64,000 nt of DNA from the NCBI RefSeq assembly GCF_000020365.1, contig NC_012108.1, forward strand, positions 4,100,001-4,164,000. Direction: 5' to 3'. The stretch comes from Desulforapulum autotrophicum HRM2. GTDB lineage: Bacteria > Desulfobacterota > Desulfobacteria > Desulfobacterales > Desulfobacteraceae. This document shows, piece by piece, positions 55,896-64,000 of the stretch. The notes below the pieces were generated by a model. It saw only the letters and a list, made by a program, of their open reading frames with translations. It did no database searches and was not told where the DNA came from. The first letter of the stretch is position 1, and each line of letters begins with the position of its first letter. A program made the position numbers and the translations under genes.

Positions 55896-57032
55896 TTAAA
55901 TAATCTCAAGTTCGGCCTGGAGGGCACCGGCCGCCTTGATGCTCTGGAGAATGGTGATCAGGTCCCTTGGGGAAACGCCAATGGAGTTGAGGCCCTTGAC
56001 AAGCTCGCCAATGGTGGCACCCCCTGGAAGCGGCATCACCTTGACCGCCTCCTCGTCCACGGCCACATCTCTTTGGGATGTGGTGATTGTCTCACCCTGG
56101 GTAAAGGATTCAGGCTGGGACACCTCGCTTGATTTCTTGATGGTCACGGTGAGGTTGCCATGGGCCACGGCCACGGTCGAGATGGTGACGTTTTCACCGA
56201 TCACAACGGTGCCGGTCTTTTCGTTGACGACCACCTTGGCCCGGGTGTCCGGCACAATGGATAGGGTCTCAATATCGGCCAGAAACTCGGCCACCTTGCT
56301 CTCCTGCATGTTTTCAGGAATGTTGAGGCGAAGGGCGCTGGAATCAACCGCCTCTGCCACCCCATCGCCAATGGAAGCGTTGATGGTGTCTGCCACCCGC
56401 TTGGCCGTTGTAAAGTCAGGGTTAAACAATGACAGAATCAGCGCCTTTTTGCCGTCCAGAACAACGGGGATTTCCCGCTCAACACTTGCCCCGTTGGCGA
56501 TCCTGGCCACCTGGAGATGATTCTTCTGGGTGCTGCCCCTGGCCCCGCCTGCCCCCACACCCCCAAGGGTCACAGGCCCTTGGGCAAGGGCGTAAACCTG
56601 CCCGTCAACCCCCTTGAGGGGGGTCAGGAGAAGGGTGCCGCCGGAAAGGCTTTTGGCATCCCCGATGGACGAGGCAACCACATCGATTTTATTGCCGATC
56701 CTTGCAAAGGCCGGAATATCGGCCGTGACTATGACGGCCGCAATGTTCTTGACCGAAAGCTCGTCTTTATCCACATGGATACCCATGCGGTCCATCATAT
56801 TGGCAAGAGCCTGGGTGGTAAAATCAGCTCCGGATTTGTCTCCGGTGCCATCAAGCCCCACAATCAGCCCATAGCCCGTGAGCTGGTTGCTGCGGATGCC
56901 CTTGATTGCGGCAAGGTCCTTGATCCTTGCCCCCTGGGCTGTCTTGATTCCGGAAAACAGGACAAAGGTCAAAAAAAAGATTCCCAGGGTCACAAAACAA
57001 CTCGTTGAGCCAATCATATATTTTTTCATCAT
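55896..57032 (-). CDS. flgI: FlgI: P-ring protein
   Basis: The 378-residue protein has a signal peptide (hydrophobic core about 12-28, cleavage near Ala-Gln-Gly-Ala) and the FlgI sequence: ARIKDLAAIKGIRSNQLTGYGLIVGLDGTGDKSG, VVVTADIPAFARIGNKIDV-like segment and the C-terminal VMPLPGGATIGELVKGLNSIGVSPRDLI. It is exported and forms the P ring in the peptidoglycan layer around the rod. It shows that the cell has a Gram-negative envelope. It follows flgH by 54 bases. Confidence 0.97.
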   Translation of the reverse strand: MMKKYMIGSTSCFVTLGIFFLTFVLFSGIKTAQGARIKDLAAIKGIRSNQLTGYGLIVGLDGTGDKSGADFTTQALANMMDRMGIHVDKDELSVKNIAAVIVTADIPAFARIGNKIDVVASSIGDAKSLSGGTLLLTPLKGVDGQVYALAQGPVTLGGVGAGGARGSTQKNHLQVARIANGASVEREIPVVLDGKKALILSLFNPDFTTAKRVADTINASIGDGVAEAVDSSALRLNIPENMQESKVAEFLADIETLSIVPDTRAKVVVNEKTGTVVIGENVTISTVAVAHGNLTVTIKKSSEVSQPESFTQGETITTSQRDVAVDEEAVKVMPLPGGATIGELVKGLNSIGVSPRDLITILQSIKAAGALQAELEII

Positions 57033-57086
57033 TTAAGAATCCTTTTTCAATCTGATGTCACTTCCAGTGCTATTTATACCGGGAAT

Positions 57087-57791
57087 TTAAAAGGGCCAAA
57101 TATTGTCCATGATTCGGGTTCCCCAGCCTGGGTTCTGTTTGTCTGCAAGGACACCCTTTCCAGAATACTCGATCCTTGAATCTGCAAGATAGGTGGATTT
57201 AACCCGGTTATCTGCCATGATGTCTCCAGGTCTTAGCACACCGGATACGGAGATATACTGAACCTCGCCATTGACCTTCATGGCCCGCCGCCCAAACAGA
57301 CTCAGGTTTCCATTGGGCAGGATCTCGGTTATCCTTGCGGCAATGGATGCCGTGATGCTTCCACTGCGGTCATTTTTTGCCTCGCCCTTAAAATCGTTGC
57401 TATAATCGGCACCCACAAGCTTACCTGCACCAGTGGCACCGAACCCCCGGGTCACACCAAAGAGATTTGAGATGCCCACATTAACACCTGTCTCCCTTGA
57501 AGTTTCCGTATTCACATCCATCTGTGAAGAGGTGTTTTCAACAATGTCCACGATCACCGTGTCTCCAACCATGGACGCCTTTGTATCTTCAAAAAACCTG
57601 GCCCGTGAATCCGAGGTCCACAGCGACCCTTCGCTTGGAGGGACCACTGCGTACTTGGGCTGGAGCACCGGCTGATCGGACGTTCCCTGGGGCAGTAACG
57701 CCCCTGAACTGCTCCTATTTGTTGTACTGCCCATGCACCCTGTTAACGCCAGGACCGTCAGAACAAGGGCTGACATTATCTGTTTCATCAT
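57087..57791 (-). CDS. flgH: FlgH: L-ring lipoprotein
   Basis: The 234-residue protein has a lipoprotein signal peptide ending in the lipobox LTGC (Cys about 19), then the FlgH domain with SLWTSDSRARFFEDTKASMVGDTVIV and, near the C-terminus, GVLRPGDIMADNRVKSTYLADSRIEYSGKG. It forms the L ring in the outer membrane. It is placed between flgA and flgI, spaced eight bases after flgA. The length is normal. Confidence 0.96.
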   Translation of the reverse strand: MMKQIMSALVLTVLALTGCMGSTTNRSSSGALLPQGTSDQPVLQPKYAVVPPSEGSLWTSDSRARFFEDTKASMVGDTVIVDIVENTSSQMDVNTETSRETGVNVGISNLFGVTRGFGATGAGKLVGADYSNDFKGEAKNDRSGSITASIAARITEILPNGNLSLFGRRAMKVNGEVQYISVSGVLRPGDIMADNRVKSTYLADSRIEYSGKGVLADKQNPGWGTRIMDNIWPF

Positions 57792-57799
57792 TTTTCCTC

Positions 57800-58765
57800 C
57801 TAGAAAAAAACATCCACGGTTTTGGGGCCTGAAATTCTGCCGGAGACCACCCGGTTGGTGGTCAGGTTGTTCACCTGGATCTGGTCGCCAAGGCGCCCCT
57901 CCTGGTCCGCCACCCCGGTTGCAACAATGCGCATATTCCCCTTTCTGGCCACAAGAACAACATTGTCTCCCCGGTTGATCAGCGGGGAATCTTCCACCAT
58001 GTTTTCCCTGAAAAAACCGTTTGACGCAAGGCTCTGTTTCAACCGCATGCCAACCAGGGAATCCAACCGGGTCAAATAGTTGTCAGGGATCTTTGAGACA
58101 TTGATCCGTTTCAGGCAAAGATCTTTGGGTGCAAGGATCTCCCCCCGGGAAAGATTTCGCGTGGCGCACACCACCCTGTCGTAAAGGTCCACATACCCGG
58201 TCATTGAAACCTTGCCGTGGGAGACGCCGTCAACCCTGACATCCGCAGAAAGGCTCACCCTGCCCTTTATTTCACGGTTTCGCCGGGGCCGGACAGACAG
58301 ATCAATCTCACCCATGGGATAGAGACCCAGTCCCCTGACCTTGAACTCCCTGATCTCAAACGAGTGATTGCCCGCTCTCTCCTTGATATAGTCATGGTAA
58401 AGAACGCCCAAGCTGTCCTGGGAGACTTCCTGGCCGACCCGTTTGATGAAAACGGTGTCAGGAAAACGGATTTCAGCCGTTGCAGGAAGCCAGGAGATGG
58501 ATTTTAATTTTGAAGCAAGGCGTTGCCCTGACTCCCGCTTTACCGCCCCGATTGACGGAGAAAACCCCATGGAGAAATTTTCCAGGGCTTCTTTCATCAT
58601 TCCAGGCGCCTTGACCTGGGCAATCTCCTTTAGCAGATACGCCCTGGCATTGACCCCGGCCTCGGGGTTGATCTCTATCAATACCGGATTCTGTTCCGCT
58701 CCATGGACCCCAAAGGCCGCAAAAACAACCATCAGGAAACCCACGACCCTAATGAACTGTTTCAT
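57800..58765 (-). CDS. flgA: FlgA: P-ring assembly chaperone
   Basis: The 321-residue protein has an N-terminal signal peptide (VVGFLMVVFAAFGVHG) and a C-terminal SAF/FlgA domain at about 190-321: LYDRVVCATRNLSRGEILAPKDLCLKRI, then LDSLVGMRLKQSLASNGFF and an MRIVATGVADQEGRLGDQIQVNNL end. It helps FlgI to polymerise in the periplasm. Typical FlgA has 220-250 residues; the N-terminal periplasmic domain is longer here. Its start overlaps the flgG stop by one base (TAATG), so it is coupled to flgG. Confidence 0.93.
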   Translation of the reverse strand: MKQFIRVVGFLMVVFAAFGVHGAEQNPVLIEINPEAGVNARAYLLKEIAQVKAPGMMKEALENFSMGFSPSIGAVKRESGQRLASKLKSISWLPATAEIRFPDTVFIKRVGQEVSQDSLGVLYHDYIKERAGNHSFEIREFKVRGLGLYPMGEIDLSVRPRRNREIKGRVSLSADVRVDGVSHGKVSMTGYVDLYDRVVCATRNLSRGEILAPKDLCLKRINVSKIPDNYLTRLDSLVGMRLKQSLASNGFFRENMVEDSPLINRGDNVVLVARKGNMRIVATGVADQEGRLGDQIQVNNLTTNRVVSGRISGPKTVDVFF

Positions 58766-59547
58766 TATCGTTTGAGCCCGTTGGCAAGACCTAACATGGT
58801 ATCTGCCGTCTGGATGGATTTGGAATTTGCCTCATAGGCCCGCTGGCCCACGATCATGTTCACCATCTCTTCGACAACGCTCACATTGGACATTTCAAGA
58901 AAATTATTGGCAACCGTTCCAAGGGGCGCATCACCGGGAATGCCCTCGGTGGCGGGGCCGGAGCCCTCGGTCTGCCTGAACAGATTCTCCCCCACGGCAA
59001 ACAACCCGGCTGGGTTCACAAACGACGACAGATTCACCTGCTCAGTTGCAAGGATGGTATCGTCAGCGCCGGTGACGGTCAGCGTGCCGTTGTCCTGGAG
59101 GCTGATCAGGGTGGCCTCCACTGGAATGGAGATCTCAGGCTGGAGCCGGTCACCCGAGTTGGTGGTGATGAATCCCTCGCTGTCCAGGGTAAAGTTGCCG
59201 GCCCGGGTATACAACTCTTCGTCCCCGTGGAGGACCCTGAAGAATCCATCCCCCTGGATCACAAAATCGAGCTCGTTGCCGGTCTGGCTGTAATCACCCT
59301 GGGTGAAGATCTTCTGCACCCCCGAAGGTCTGACCCCCATGCCCACCTGAATTCCCGTGGGAATCTGACCACCGCCAGGGGTTGTAGCGCCTGCCACCAG
59401 CATGGTCTGGTACATGAGATCCTGAAAATTGGCCCTACTCTTCTTGAACCCTGCCGTGCTCGAGTTGGCAAGGTTATTGGCCACCACATCCGTCTGTATC
59501 TGCTGGGCGTTCATGCCCGTTGCCGAAGTCCATAGCGCTCTTATCAT
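58765..59547 (-). CDS. flgG: FlgG: distal rod protein
   Basis: The 260-residue protein matches FlgG: MIRALWTSATGMNAQQIQTDVVANNLANSSTAGFKK, the TPGGGQIPTGIQVGMGV segment and the C-terminal EMSNVSVVEEMVNMIVGQRAYEANSKSIQTADTMLG. It forms the distal rod that passes through the P and L rings. It lies 115 bases after flgF. The gap between them has no gene and no clear promoter. The length is normal. Confidence 0.97.
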   Translation of the reverse strand: MIRALWTSATGMNAQQIQTDVVANNLANSSTAGFKKSRANFQDLMYQTMLVAGATTPGGGQIPTGIQVGMGVRPSGVQKIFTQGDYSQTGNELDFVIQGDGFFRVLHGDEELYTRAGNFTLDSEGFITTNSGDRLQPEISIPVEATLISLQDNGTLTVTGADDTILATEQVNLSSFVNPAGLFAVGENLFRQTEGSGPATEGIPGDAPLGTVANNFLEMSNVSVVEEMVNMIVGQRAYEANSKSIQTADTMLGLANGLKR

Positions 59548-59662
59548 ATCTTTATCTCCTGATTATTTTGGACCGTTCCGGTTGATGTGATACCCCTTCC
59601 AGGGTGTCACCACCAGTGGCGTTTCATCGTTCGTTGTAACCGAAATCAATCCCCCGTTCCGG

Positions 59663-60343
59663 TTACTGGAGTTTACCCAGACTGTTGATGGCCTTATCAT
59701 CCACCTCGTCAAAGGTCATCATCATCTTCTGAAAGGTCTCGTACATCCTGTGGTGGTCGATCATGTTGACCATCTCCTCCACGGCCTTGACACTGGAAAG
59801 TTCAAGGGAGCCCTGGACAACGCCGACATTGGCCGGCGCAACTTCAAGGTTGGTGTCGCCCGTAAAGACAAAATTATTGGCCCCCTCCTTCTGAAGCAGG
59901 TCAAGGGTATCAAATGTAACAATGTCCAGTTGGTCGATAACGGCACCATCGCCCCGAATCTCGCCTGTACCATTGATCTCAACGGTTCCGGCAGTAATGG
60001 TAATGGGCCCGTTTTGACCAAGGACGGCATCCCCGTTCTGGTCCACCAGCACATTGTCCGCGTTCAGGGAAAAGACCCCGTTTCGGGTATATCTCACCCC
60101 GGAAGGGGTTTCGACCTTGAAAAACCCCTCGTCGGACAGGGCAAGATCAAGGGGGTTGCCCGTATGTTTCACGCCTGCCTGGGTAAGATCGGTGTTAAGG
60201 GCCGCCTTGAACATACTGTCAAAGCTGACAACATCCTTTTTAAATCCGGCCGTATCCACATTGGCAAGATGGTTGGATGTCACCTCAAGCTTTCGCTCCT
60301 GGCGGAGCCCGCCTTGAACCGGCCGTGTCATTTCAAGAATCAT
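59663..60343 (-). CDS. flgF: FlgF: proximal rod protein
   Basis: The 226-residue rod protein starts MILEMTRPVQGGLRQERKLE and contains SNHLANVDTAGFKKD, a rod-protein box. The C-terminus has ELSSVKAVEEMVNMIDHHRMYETFQKMMM. It is shorter and more divergent than enterobacterial FlgF, and FlgG-like annotations would also be plausible. I chose the start at 60343 because AAGGA stands seven bases upstream. The open frame continues to 60391. It is the first gene after a sigma-54-like promoter. Confidence 0.9.
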   Translation of the reverse strand: MILEMTRPVQGGLRQERKLEVTSNHLANVDTAGFKKDVVSFDSMFKAALNTDLTQAGVKHTGNPLDLALSDEGFFKVETPSGVRYTRNGVFSLNADNVLVDQNGDAVLGQNGPITITAGTVEINGTGEIRGDGAVIDQLDIVTFDTLDLLQKEGANNFVFTGDTNLEVAPANVGVVQGSLELSSVKAVEEMVNMIDHHRMYETFQKMMMTFDEVDDKAINSLGKLQ

Positions 60344-60399
60344 GAAGGTTTCCTTTTCAGTTAAGCAAATCAGTCGTTCTGTGCTTGACAACCTAAGAC

Positions 60400-60415
60400 A
60401 GCAATAAAGATGCCA
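60400..60415 (-). promoter_or_regulatory. Sigma-54 (-24/-12) promoter upstream of flgF
   Basis: On the minus strand TGGCATCTTTATTGCT has GG and GC at the exact sigma-54 spacing and matches TGGCAC-N5-TTGC closely. It lies about 57 bases upstream of the flgF start. Sigma-54 control of the middle flagellar genes is common in this group. Confidence 0.8.
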
Positions 60416-60541
60416 GAGTTTTGATCAACCCGTGATCTGATCCTATCCATTTGAAAACAAAAGAGATAAAAGCAATGACGCAAATTTTAAAAAGGGTTTC
60501 AGGCGCTTTTTATGGAAAAAAAGAGGGGTTTCTGACGGGGT

Positions 60542-60567
60542 CCGGCCAGGTTATTGACGCTGGCCGG
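60542..60567 (-). terminator. Hairpin after the FlhB-like gene
   Basis: CCGGCCAG (60542-60549) pairs perfectly with CTGGCCGG (60560-60567) around 10 bases. On the minus strand a run of seven T (60516-60522) follows after about 20 bases. It separates the FlhB-like gene from the flgF transcript. Confidence 0.5.
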
Positions 60568-60577
60568 AAAAAACTGC

Positions 60578-60844
60578 CTAGGGTTTTGGGCGGTTTTTGT
60601 TGATGCTGTAAACAAAGGCCAGCAGCTCTGCCACGGCAACATAGATCTCCTGGGGAATCTCCTGGTTAATATCAAGCCCTGCCAGCACCTCCACAAGATC
60701 AGGGTCCTTTTTTACGGGGACATCGTGCTGTTCAGCGATGTCAATGATCTTTTGTGCAACAATCCCCGATCCCTTGGCCGTAACCTTGGGTGAGGAACCT
60801 GCAGCACGATCGTATTTAAGTGCGACTGCCTTTTTTTTTCCCAT
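60578..60844 (-). CDS. FlhB C-terminal-domain homologue (FlhX/YlqH type)
   Basis: The 88-residue protein corresponds to the cytoplasmic domain of FlhB only: AVALKYDRAAGSSPKVTAKGSGIVAQKIIDIAEQHDVPVKKDPDLVEVL and QEIPQEIYVAVAELLAFVY. The membrane part is absent. The autocleavage NPTH sequence of full FlhB is not present (SPKV instead). Similar stand-alone genes can partly replace the FlhB domain in some bacteria. Here the gene sits between the FliK-like gene, three bases away, and flgF. The role is inferred from similarity. Confidence 0.85.
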   Translation of the reverse strand: MGKKKAVALKYDRAAGSSPKVTAKGSGIVAQKIIDIAEQHDVPVKKDPDLVEVLAGLDINQEIPQEIYVAVAELLAFVYSINKNRPKP

Positions 60845-60847
60845 GGT

Positions 60848-61861
60848 TTACACCATAAGGTCCAGGTTGGAGGTTTCCTGGTTCACAAACTGTTCGGCAA
60901 TGGAGGCCTGGGAAATCATTTCAGGGGTCCCCCTGGTGCAGGTCACCTGGAGCACCTTGAACCCCTGGGTCGTTAACCGCTGCCGCAGTGTGGGCACCAT
61001 GGTTCGGACAAAAGAGACAACATCTTCATCTGCCACCTGGAAAGATGCTGTAATTTCTTTGTTTAAAACCGAAAGGTCCACCCGCAGGGCACCCAGGTTT
61101 GTCATGTCAAGAAACAAAGAGGCCTTCACCAGGCGATGATTTTCGGAACGGGCCTTGTCTTTTTTTTCGCCAAGATCAAAAAAAAGCTGGCCAAAGGTGA
61201 AGGCCTCTGAACTGAAAATGGAAAAGGGAATCAGATACCGAGCCATATCCGAAGATTGGCTGTTGAGCATCTGAAATTTTTCCATGGCGTCGATGAATTT
61301 CCCAACCGGTTTGAGTATCTCCTCGTTTCCCGGGTCAGAAAGGGAGAGCATTGCCTGGCCCTTTTCCCGCAAGATTGCAATCTTTTCCAGTACACGGAGA
61401 ATAAACCCAGGGTCCGGGGTTTCAGATTTAAGGGCGGTGGACATGAGCAGATCCTTCAACGGAGCAAGTTCAGAGTCTAACACGGAAGCGCCGGTTTCGG
61501 ACGAAACAAGTGCTGCAAGGTGTGAAAACGGACTCTTGTCGGTCAGTGAGCCAAAAGCCGCAGACAGACGACCCGGAATCAACAAAGGCGCTCGAACCGT
61601 TTCAGTCATGGGTTTCACGATCTCAAAGCCCCCCTCCCCCGTCACCTTCAACTCCAGGGTCTGCCCGGGCGTCAGAAGAATCGAGGTCTCAGCCACCAAC
61701 CGTTTGCCTGCCACCATGAGCTCAGCCCGGGTGGGTGATAAAACCTTGAGAACAGTGGCGTCAACAATACGGCCGTCACCAAGGGCGGGCAGGACAGCTT
61801 TTTCCCCGCCCTTGAGCTGCCTGAAGAGCTCGGGAGAGAAAATCTGCACCCCGGAGTTCAC
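60848..61861 (-). CDS. FliK-like hook-length control protein
   Basis: The 337-residue protein has an N-terminal part of mixed beta character (VLKVLSPTRAELMVAGKRL and SILLTPGQTLELKVTG) and a C-terminal Flg_hook-like domain at about 230-315 (LFLDMTNLGALRVDLSVLNKEITASFQVADEDVV, LRQRLTTQGFKVLQV). FliK measures hook length and switches the export gate by contacting FlhB. Placement directly before the FlhB-like gene supports this. The chain is shorter than classic FliK and lacks the long Pro/Thr-rich ruler, so the assignment is provisional. Confidence 0.65.
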   Translation of the reverse strand: MNSGVQIFSPELFRQLKGGEKAVLPALGDGRIVDATVLKVLSPTRAELMVAGKRLVAETSILLTPGQTLELKVTGEGGFEIVKPMTETVRAPLLIPGRLSAAFGSLTDKSPFSHLAALVSSETGASVLDSELAPLKDLLMSTALKSETPDPGFILRVLEKIAILREKGQAMLSLSDPGNEEILKPVGKFIDAMEKFQMLNSQSSDMARYLIPFSIFSSEAFTFGQLFFDLGEKKDKARSENHRLVKASLFLDMTNLGALRVDLSVLNKEITASFQVADEDVVSFVRTMVPTLRQRLTTQGFKVLQVTCTRGTPEMISQASIAEQFVNQETSNLDLMV

Positions 61862-62406
61862 TGGTCCTCCATTGCCACAAACTTCTTTTTAAGCGTTATG
61901 ACCAGTTGCACCTCGCCCTTGGGCATGGACAGTCGTGAGGCAATGGCATCGGCATCAAGGCCCTTTTCATAGAGCTCTACAACACGCTTCTGCTCGTCAA
62001 ACACATCCGTTTTTGGATTGTTTTTTGCTACGGGAACAGGTGTTGCCCTGGCAAGAAGGGATTCGGCCCTGGAGAGCAGCAGGTTGATGCTGATGATCCG
62101 TGAGTCAAGGGAGTCGTTCAGCCCCTGTATGAGGTTTTTTTTATCCCGTATCTGGCCATCAAAGCTCTTTGCAGCAGCATCGGCTTCTTTGACAAGGGGT
62201 TCCAGCATATCAATGATCTGGGATGCGGTGCGGACGGCATCTTTTGCACCTTTGTCCGTTTTTTCAAGGACATTTTTTTCCCGGGATTTTTTGTCACTGG
62301 CCTGTTTTTTCAGGCGGCCCAGAAGCGCCATGAACAGCCCAAGCAGCACAAGGTCAATAAAGAGCTGAACCCCGGACCAGAATTTGAGTGAAAAGAGTAT
62401 GGTCAT
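61858..62406 (-). CDS. Membrane-anchored coiled-coil protein with C-terminal HTH-like segment
   Basis: The 182-residue protein has one membrane segment (GVQLFIDLVLLGLFMALLGRL), a long charged coiled coil (about 30-110) and a C-terminal segment EKGLDADAIASRLSMPKGEVQLVITL that looks like a helix-turn-helix. Similar proteins (DUF6115/DUF2802-like) are found in flagellar operons. Four-base overlaps with both neighbours (61858-61861 and 62403-62406) show tight translational coupling. The function is unknown. Confidence 0.65.
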   Translation of the reverse strand: MTILFSLKFWSGVQLFIDLVLLGLFMALLGRLKKQASDKKSREKNVLEKTDKGAKDAVRTASQIIDMLEPLVKEADAAAKSFDGQIRDKKNLIQGLNDSLDSRIISINLLLSRAESLLARATPVPVAKNNPKTDVFDEQKRVVELYEKGLDADAIASRLSMPKGEVQLVITLKKKFVAMEDQ

Positions 62407-62699
62407 GCAATGGTATCAAGCAGGTTTCCGGTCATGTCCGGTGGCTGCTCCCCCTTTGTTTGTCGCTTTGCCCGGGCCTTGTCTGCCGATCCCTTGTCTT
62501 TTTTTTTCTTTTCCCTGTCAGACGCCACCTCCGGGGAGCTGTTGGATTCAGGCACGGTTGACCGTTCAACAATTTCCTTTGCCGCCTGCTGTGCCGCAAG
62601 CTGTTCCGGGTCCGGGTTGTTGGGCCGAACGTGATGGGTGGCCTCGTGCAACACCCCGGACTGCTGAACAACAACATTGTGACCTGGTATGGTAGTCAT
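62403..62699 (-). CDS. Small charged flagellar-locus protein of unknown function
   Basis: The 98-residue protein starts at 62699 (MTTIPGHNVVVQQSG) behind AAGGAGAG, and a longer open reading begins at 62750. It has a Gln/Ala-rich helix (EQLAAQQAAKEIVERS) and a basic-acidic repeat region (REKKKKDKGSADKARAKRQTKGE), with no membrane segment. I recognise no family. It overlaps the coiled-coil gene by four bases and follows the FliL-like gene by 10 bases, so it belongs to the flagellar operon. Confidence 0.6.
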   Translation of the reverse strand: MTTIPGHNVVVQQSGVLHEATHHVRPNNPDPEQLAAQQAAKEIVERSTVPESNSSPEVASDREKKKKDKGSADKARAKRQTKGEQPPDMTGNLLDTIA

Positions 62700-62709
62700 G
62701 GCTCTCCTT

Positions 62710-64000
62710 CTATCCAGTGCTGAAGACCTTAAACTGAACCTGTTCCACATACCTGCCCGGCAGGGAACGGTTTAAGGCCTCTTTTATCTTGTCCAAAAGA
62801 TCCGCCTCTGTAACCTTATCGATCTTTTCCGAAGCAAGGGCCCGATCCATGGCTTCAAAAATAATATCCCTGTAAAGGGCCAGGTGGCTGTTAATCTCGG
62901 TTGCAGCCCTTGCATCCGAGTAATCAATGGAAACACTGGCCGTGACATAGACAAACTCAACCTTTCCTCCCGGCACCAGCACAACAAAATTTTCCAGGAC
63001 CATATTCCCCGGGCCTGACAAAACGTCATCACCCCGGGGCAGATCTCCTTGAACACTTACGGCCTCAGGCGCCACGGTTTTTGGGACATCAGCCACCTGT
63101 CGGGGCCCTGGAATCACCCTGGGCTCCTTTTCTCCAAAAAACATGAAATAAGCCACAGGCAGGGCGACCAGAACCAGGCAAACCGCCAGACCGGCCACCA
63201 TGATTTTTTTGGATTGATACCATTTCCCGGCAGGTACGGGGTCGTCAGGGGGCGATTCAACGGCCTGAGTTACAGGCTCTCTTACCTCTTCCAGAACCAC
63301 CTGGAGATCTTCTTCAAGGGGCAGTTCCCCATCTGCATCCCCCGTTGGGGGGCTGTCAAGGGCGCCAATGATATCCTCATCCTCCTCTTCAGAACTTCGC
63401 AGGAGCTCATCAATGTCGTCCTGGGAGATGAGGTCATTCACGTCGGAATCCTCTTCAGGCAGGTCATCCCTGAGAAGGTCATCAATGTCGGTCTGGGCAA
63501 TGGTCTCATCCCCGGACAGCGGTGCAGGTTCAACCCCAAGCTCAACCGGCAATTCTGCCACCAGGTCCGGTTCCGGTTCTGGTTCTGAAAGTGGCTCAAT
63601 TCCCCGATCCTTTTCCAGGTCCAGTTCAGGCTCAACCCCCAGGTCCGGTTCAGGTTCTGATTCAAATGCTGCCCCGGATTCCGCTTCCCCGGCCAAGAGT
63701 CTGTCAATTGTCTCCTGGGTGACCAGGTTCTCCTCAATGGACACTGCCTGGGATTCATCAATAACGCTTTCCCCATCCAGAGACATTTCACGGGCCGTCC
63801 CAGGCCCCGCCTGGACCGACGACGCCCCGGCCATGATTTTTCCGTCCCCCAGAGGGGCGATATCTTCACCCCCATCGGGCATGGCAGATTTCATGAGCCG
63901 GTCAATATCCTCCTGGGAAACCAATTCCAGATCATCGTCATCCAGATCCGACACCCCATCGTCTTCAGGAGAATCAAACACCTCGGATGACGTATTCAGA
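62710..64000 (-). CDS. FliL-like protein with four FliM-type SQxxIDxLL motifs; 5' end beyond window
   Basis: The reading frame is open to the window edge; a GTG at 63981 is possible, but no ribosome site is visible, so the gene is probably longer. Residues are counted from the GTG. The first 250 are very acidic and hold four copies of a [SA/T]Q(D/E/T)xIDxLL motif: VSQEDIDRLM (21-30), VTQETIDRLL (87-96), IAQTDIDDLL (161-170) and ISQDDIDELL (185-194). A membrane segment at about 259-282 precedes a FliL-type periplasmic domain (GKVEFVYVTASVSIDYSD... LLDKIKEALNRSLPG). FliL supports stator function. The repeated motif resembles the CheY-binding FliM N-terminus (LSQDEIDALL). Confidence 0.75.
   Translation of the reverse strand, partial: LNTSSEVFDSPEDDGVSDLDDDDLELVSQEDIDRLMKSAMPDGGEDIAPLGDGKIMAGASSVQAGPGTAREMSLDGESVIDESQAVSIEENLVTQETIDRLLAGEAESGAAFESEPEPDLGVEPELDLEKDRGIEPLSEPEPEPDLVAELPVELGVEPAPLSGDETIAQTDIDDLLRDDLPEEDSDVNDLISQDDIDELLRSSEEEDEDIIGALDSPPTGDADGELPLEEDLQVVLEEVREPVTQAVESPPDDPVPAGKWYQSKKIMVAGLAVCLVLVALPVAYFMFFGEKEPRVIPGPRQVADVPKTVAPEAVSVQGDLPRGDDVLSGPGNMVLENFVVLVPGGKVEFVYVTASVSIDYSDARAATEINSHLALYRDIIFEAMDRALASEKIDKVTEADLLDKIKEALNRSLPGRYVEQVQFKVFSTG

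Overview
The window is about 50% GC, with tightly packed genes on both strands. It carries chemotaxis genes, a DNA and cell maintenance block, and a large flagellar locus. A complete pseudaminic acid pathway, sigma-54 and sigma-28 flagellar promoters and many repeats and mobile elements suggest a Gram-negative (P and L rings present) member of the Desulfobacterota, most likely a marine sulfate reducer of the Desulfobacteraceae type. That placement is an inference from gene content, not from a search.

Layout. 1-3.8 kb (+): end of cheW, cheB, cheR, and a HEAT-repeat/receiver protein. 3.8-12.5 kb (-): an unknown gene, pgk, a small Cys-rich protein, radC, gyrA, an AI-2E-type permease, a 51-residue membrane protein and a thiolase. 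12.7-13.4 kb (+): an NRDE protein. 13.4-14.2 kb: no gene, but a dense nest of palindromic repeats. 14.2-22.1 kb (-): rarA, der, tRNA-Glu, tRNA-Lys, trkH, trkA, motA, motB. 22.8-38.7 kb (+): sugar genes pseB, pseC, a pseG-pseH fusion, pseI and pseF, interrupted by an AT-rich island. The island holds a beta-propeller protein, a methyltransferase, a PseA/WbpG-type amidotransferase and its HisH/HisF-like partners. 38.7-39.3 kb: a decayed aminotransferase. 39.4-42.2 kb (-): a Maf-type flagellin glycosyltransferase. 42.6-48.2 kb (+): flagellin, fliD, fliS, a fliT-like gene, flaG. 48.2-64 kb (-): fliW, csrA, flgL, flgK, flgN, flgJ, flgI, flgH, flgA, flgG, flgF, an FlhB C-domain homologue, a FliK-like protein, two unknown genes and a FliL-like protein running off the edge.

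How it works together. PseB, C, H, G, I and F make CMP-pseudaminic acid, which Maf would attach to the unusually large Ser/Thr-rich flagellin. FliW and CsrA sit in the hook-protein operon, and the flagellin leader carries several GGA triplets, so the FliW-CsrA-flagellin feedback loop is likely. Promoter-like sites suggest a two-step hierarchy: sigma-54 for the rod and ring genes (flgF onward), sigma-28 for flgN-K-L-csrA-fliW, flagellin, fliD and motBA.

The most notable events are two insertions in the amidotransferase cassette. A roughly 1.9-kb element encoding an unclassified 506-residue protein splits the pseA/wbpG-like gene, and a 3,029-bp DDE transposon with a GTGT target duplication cuts hisF after codon 9. 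The 1.9-kb element contains a cruciform-like palindrome whose relative lies at 13.7 kb, with base-pair changes that keep the stems paired. This pair, the palindrome and the unclassified protein, is the best candidate here for an undescribed system.
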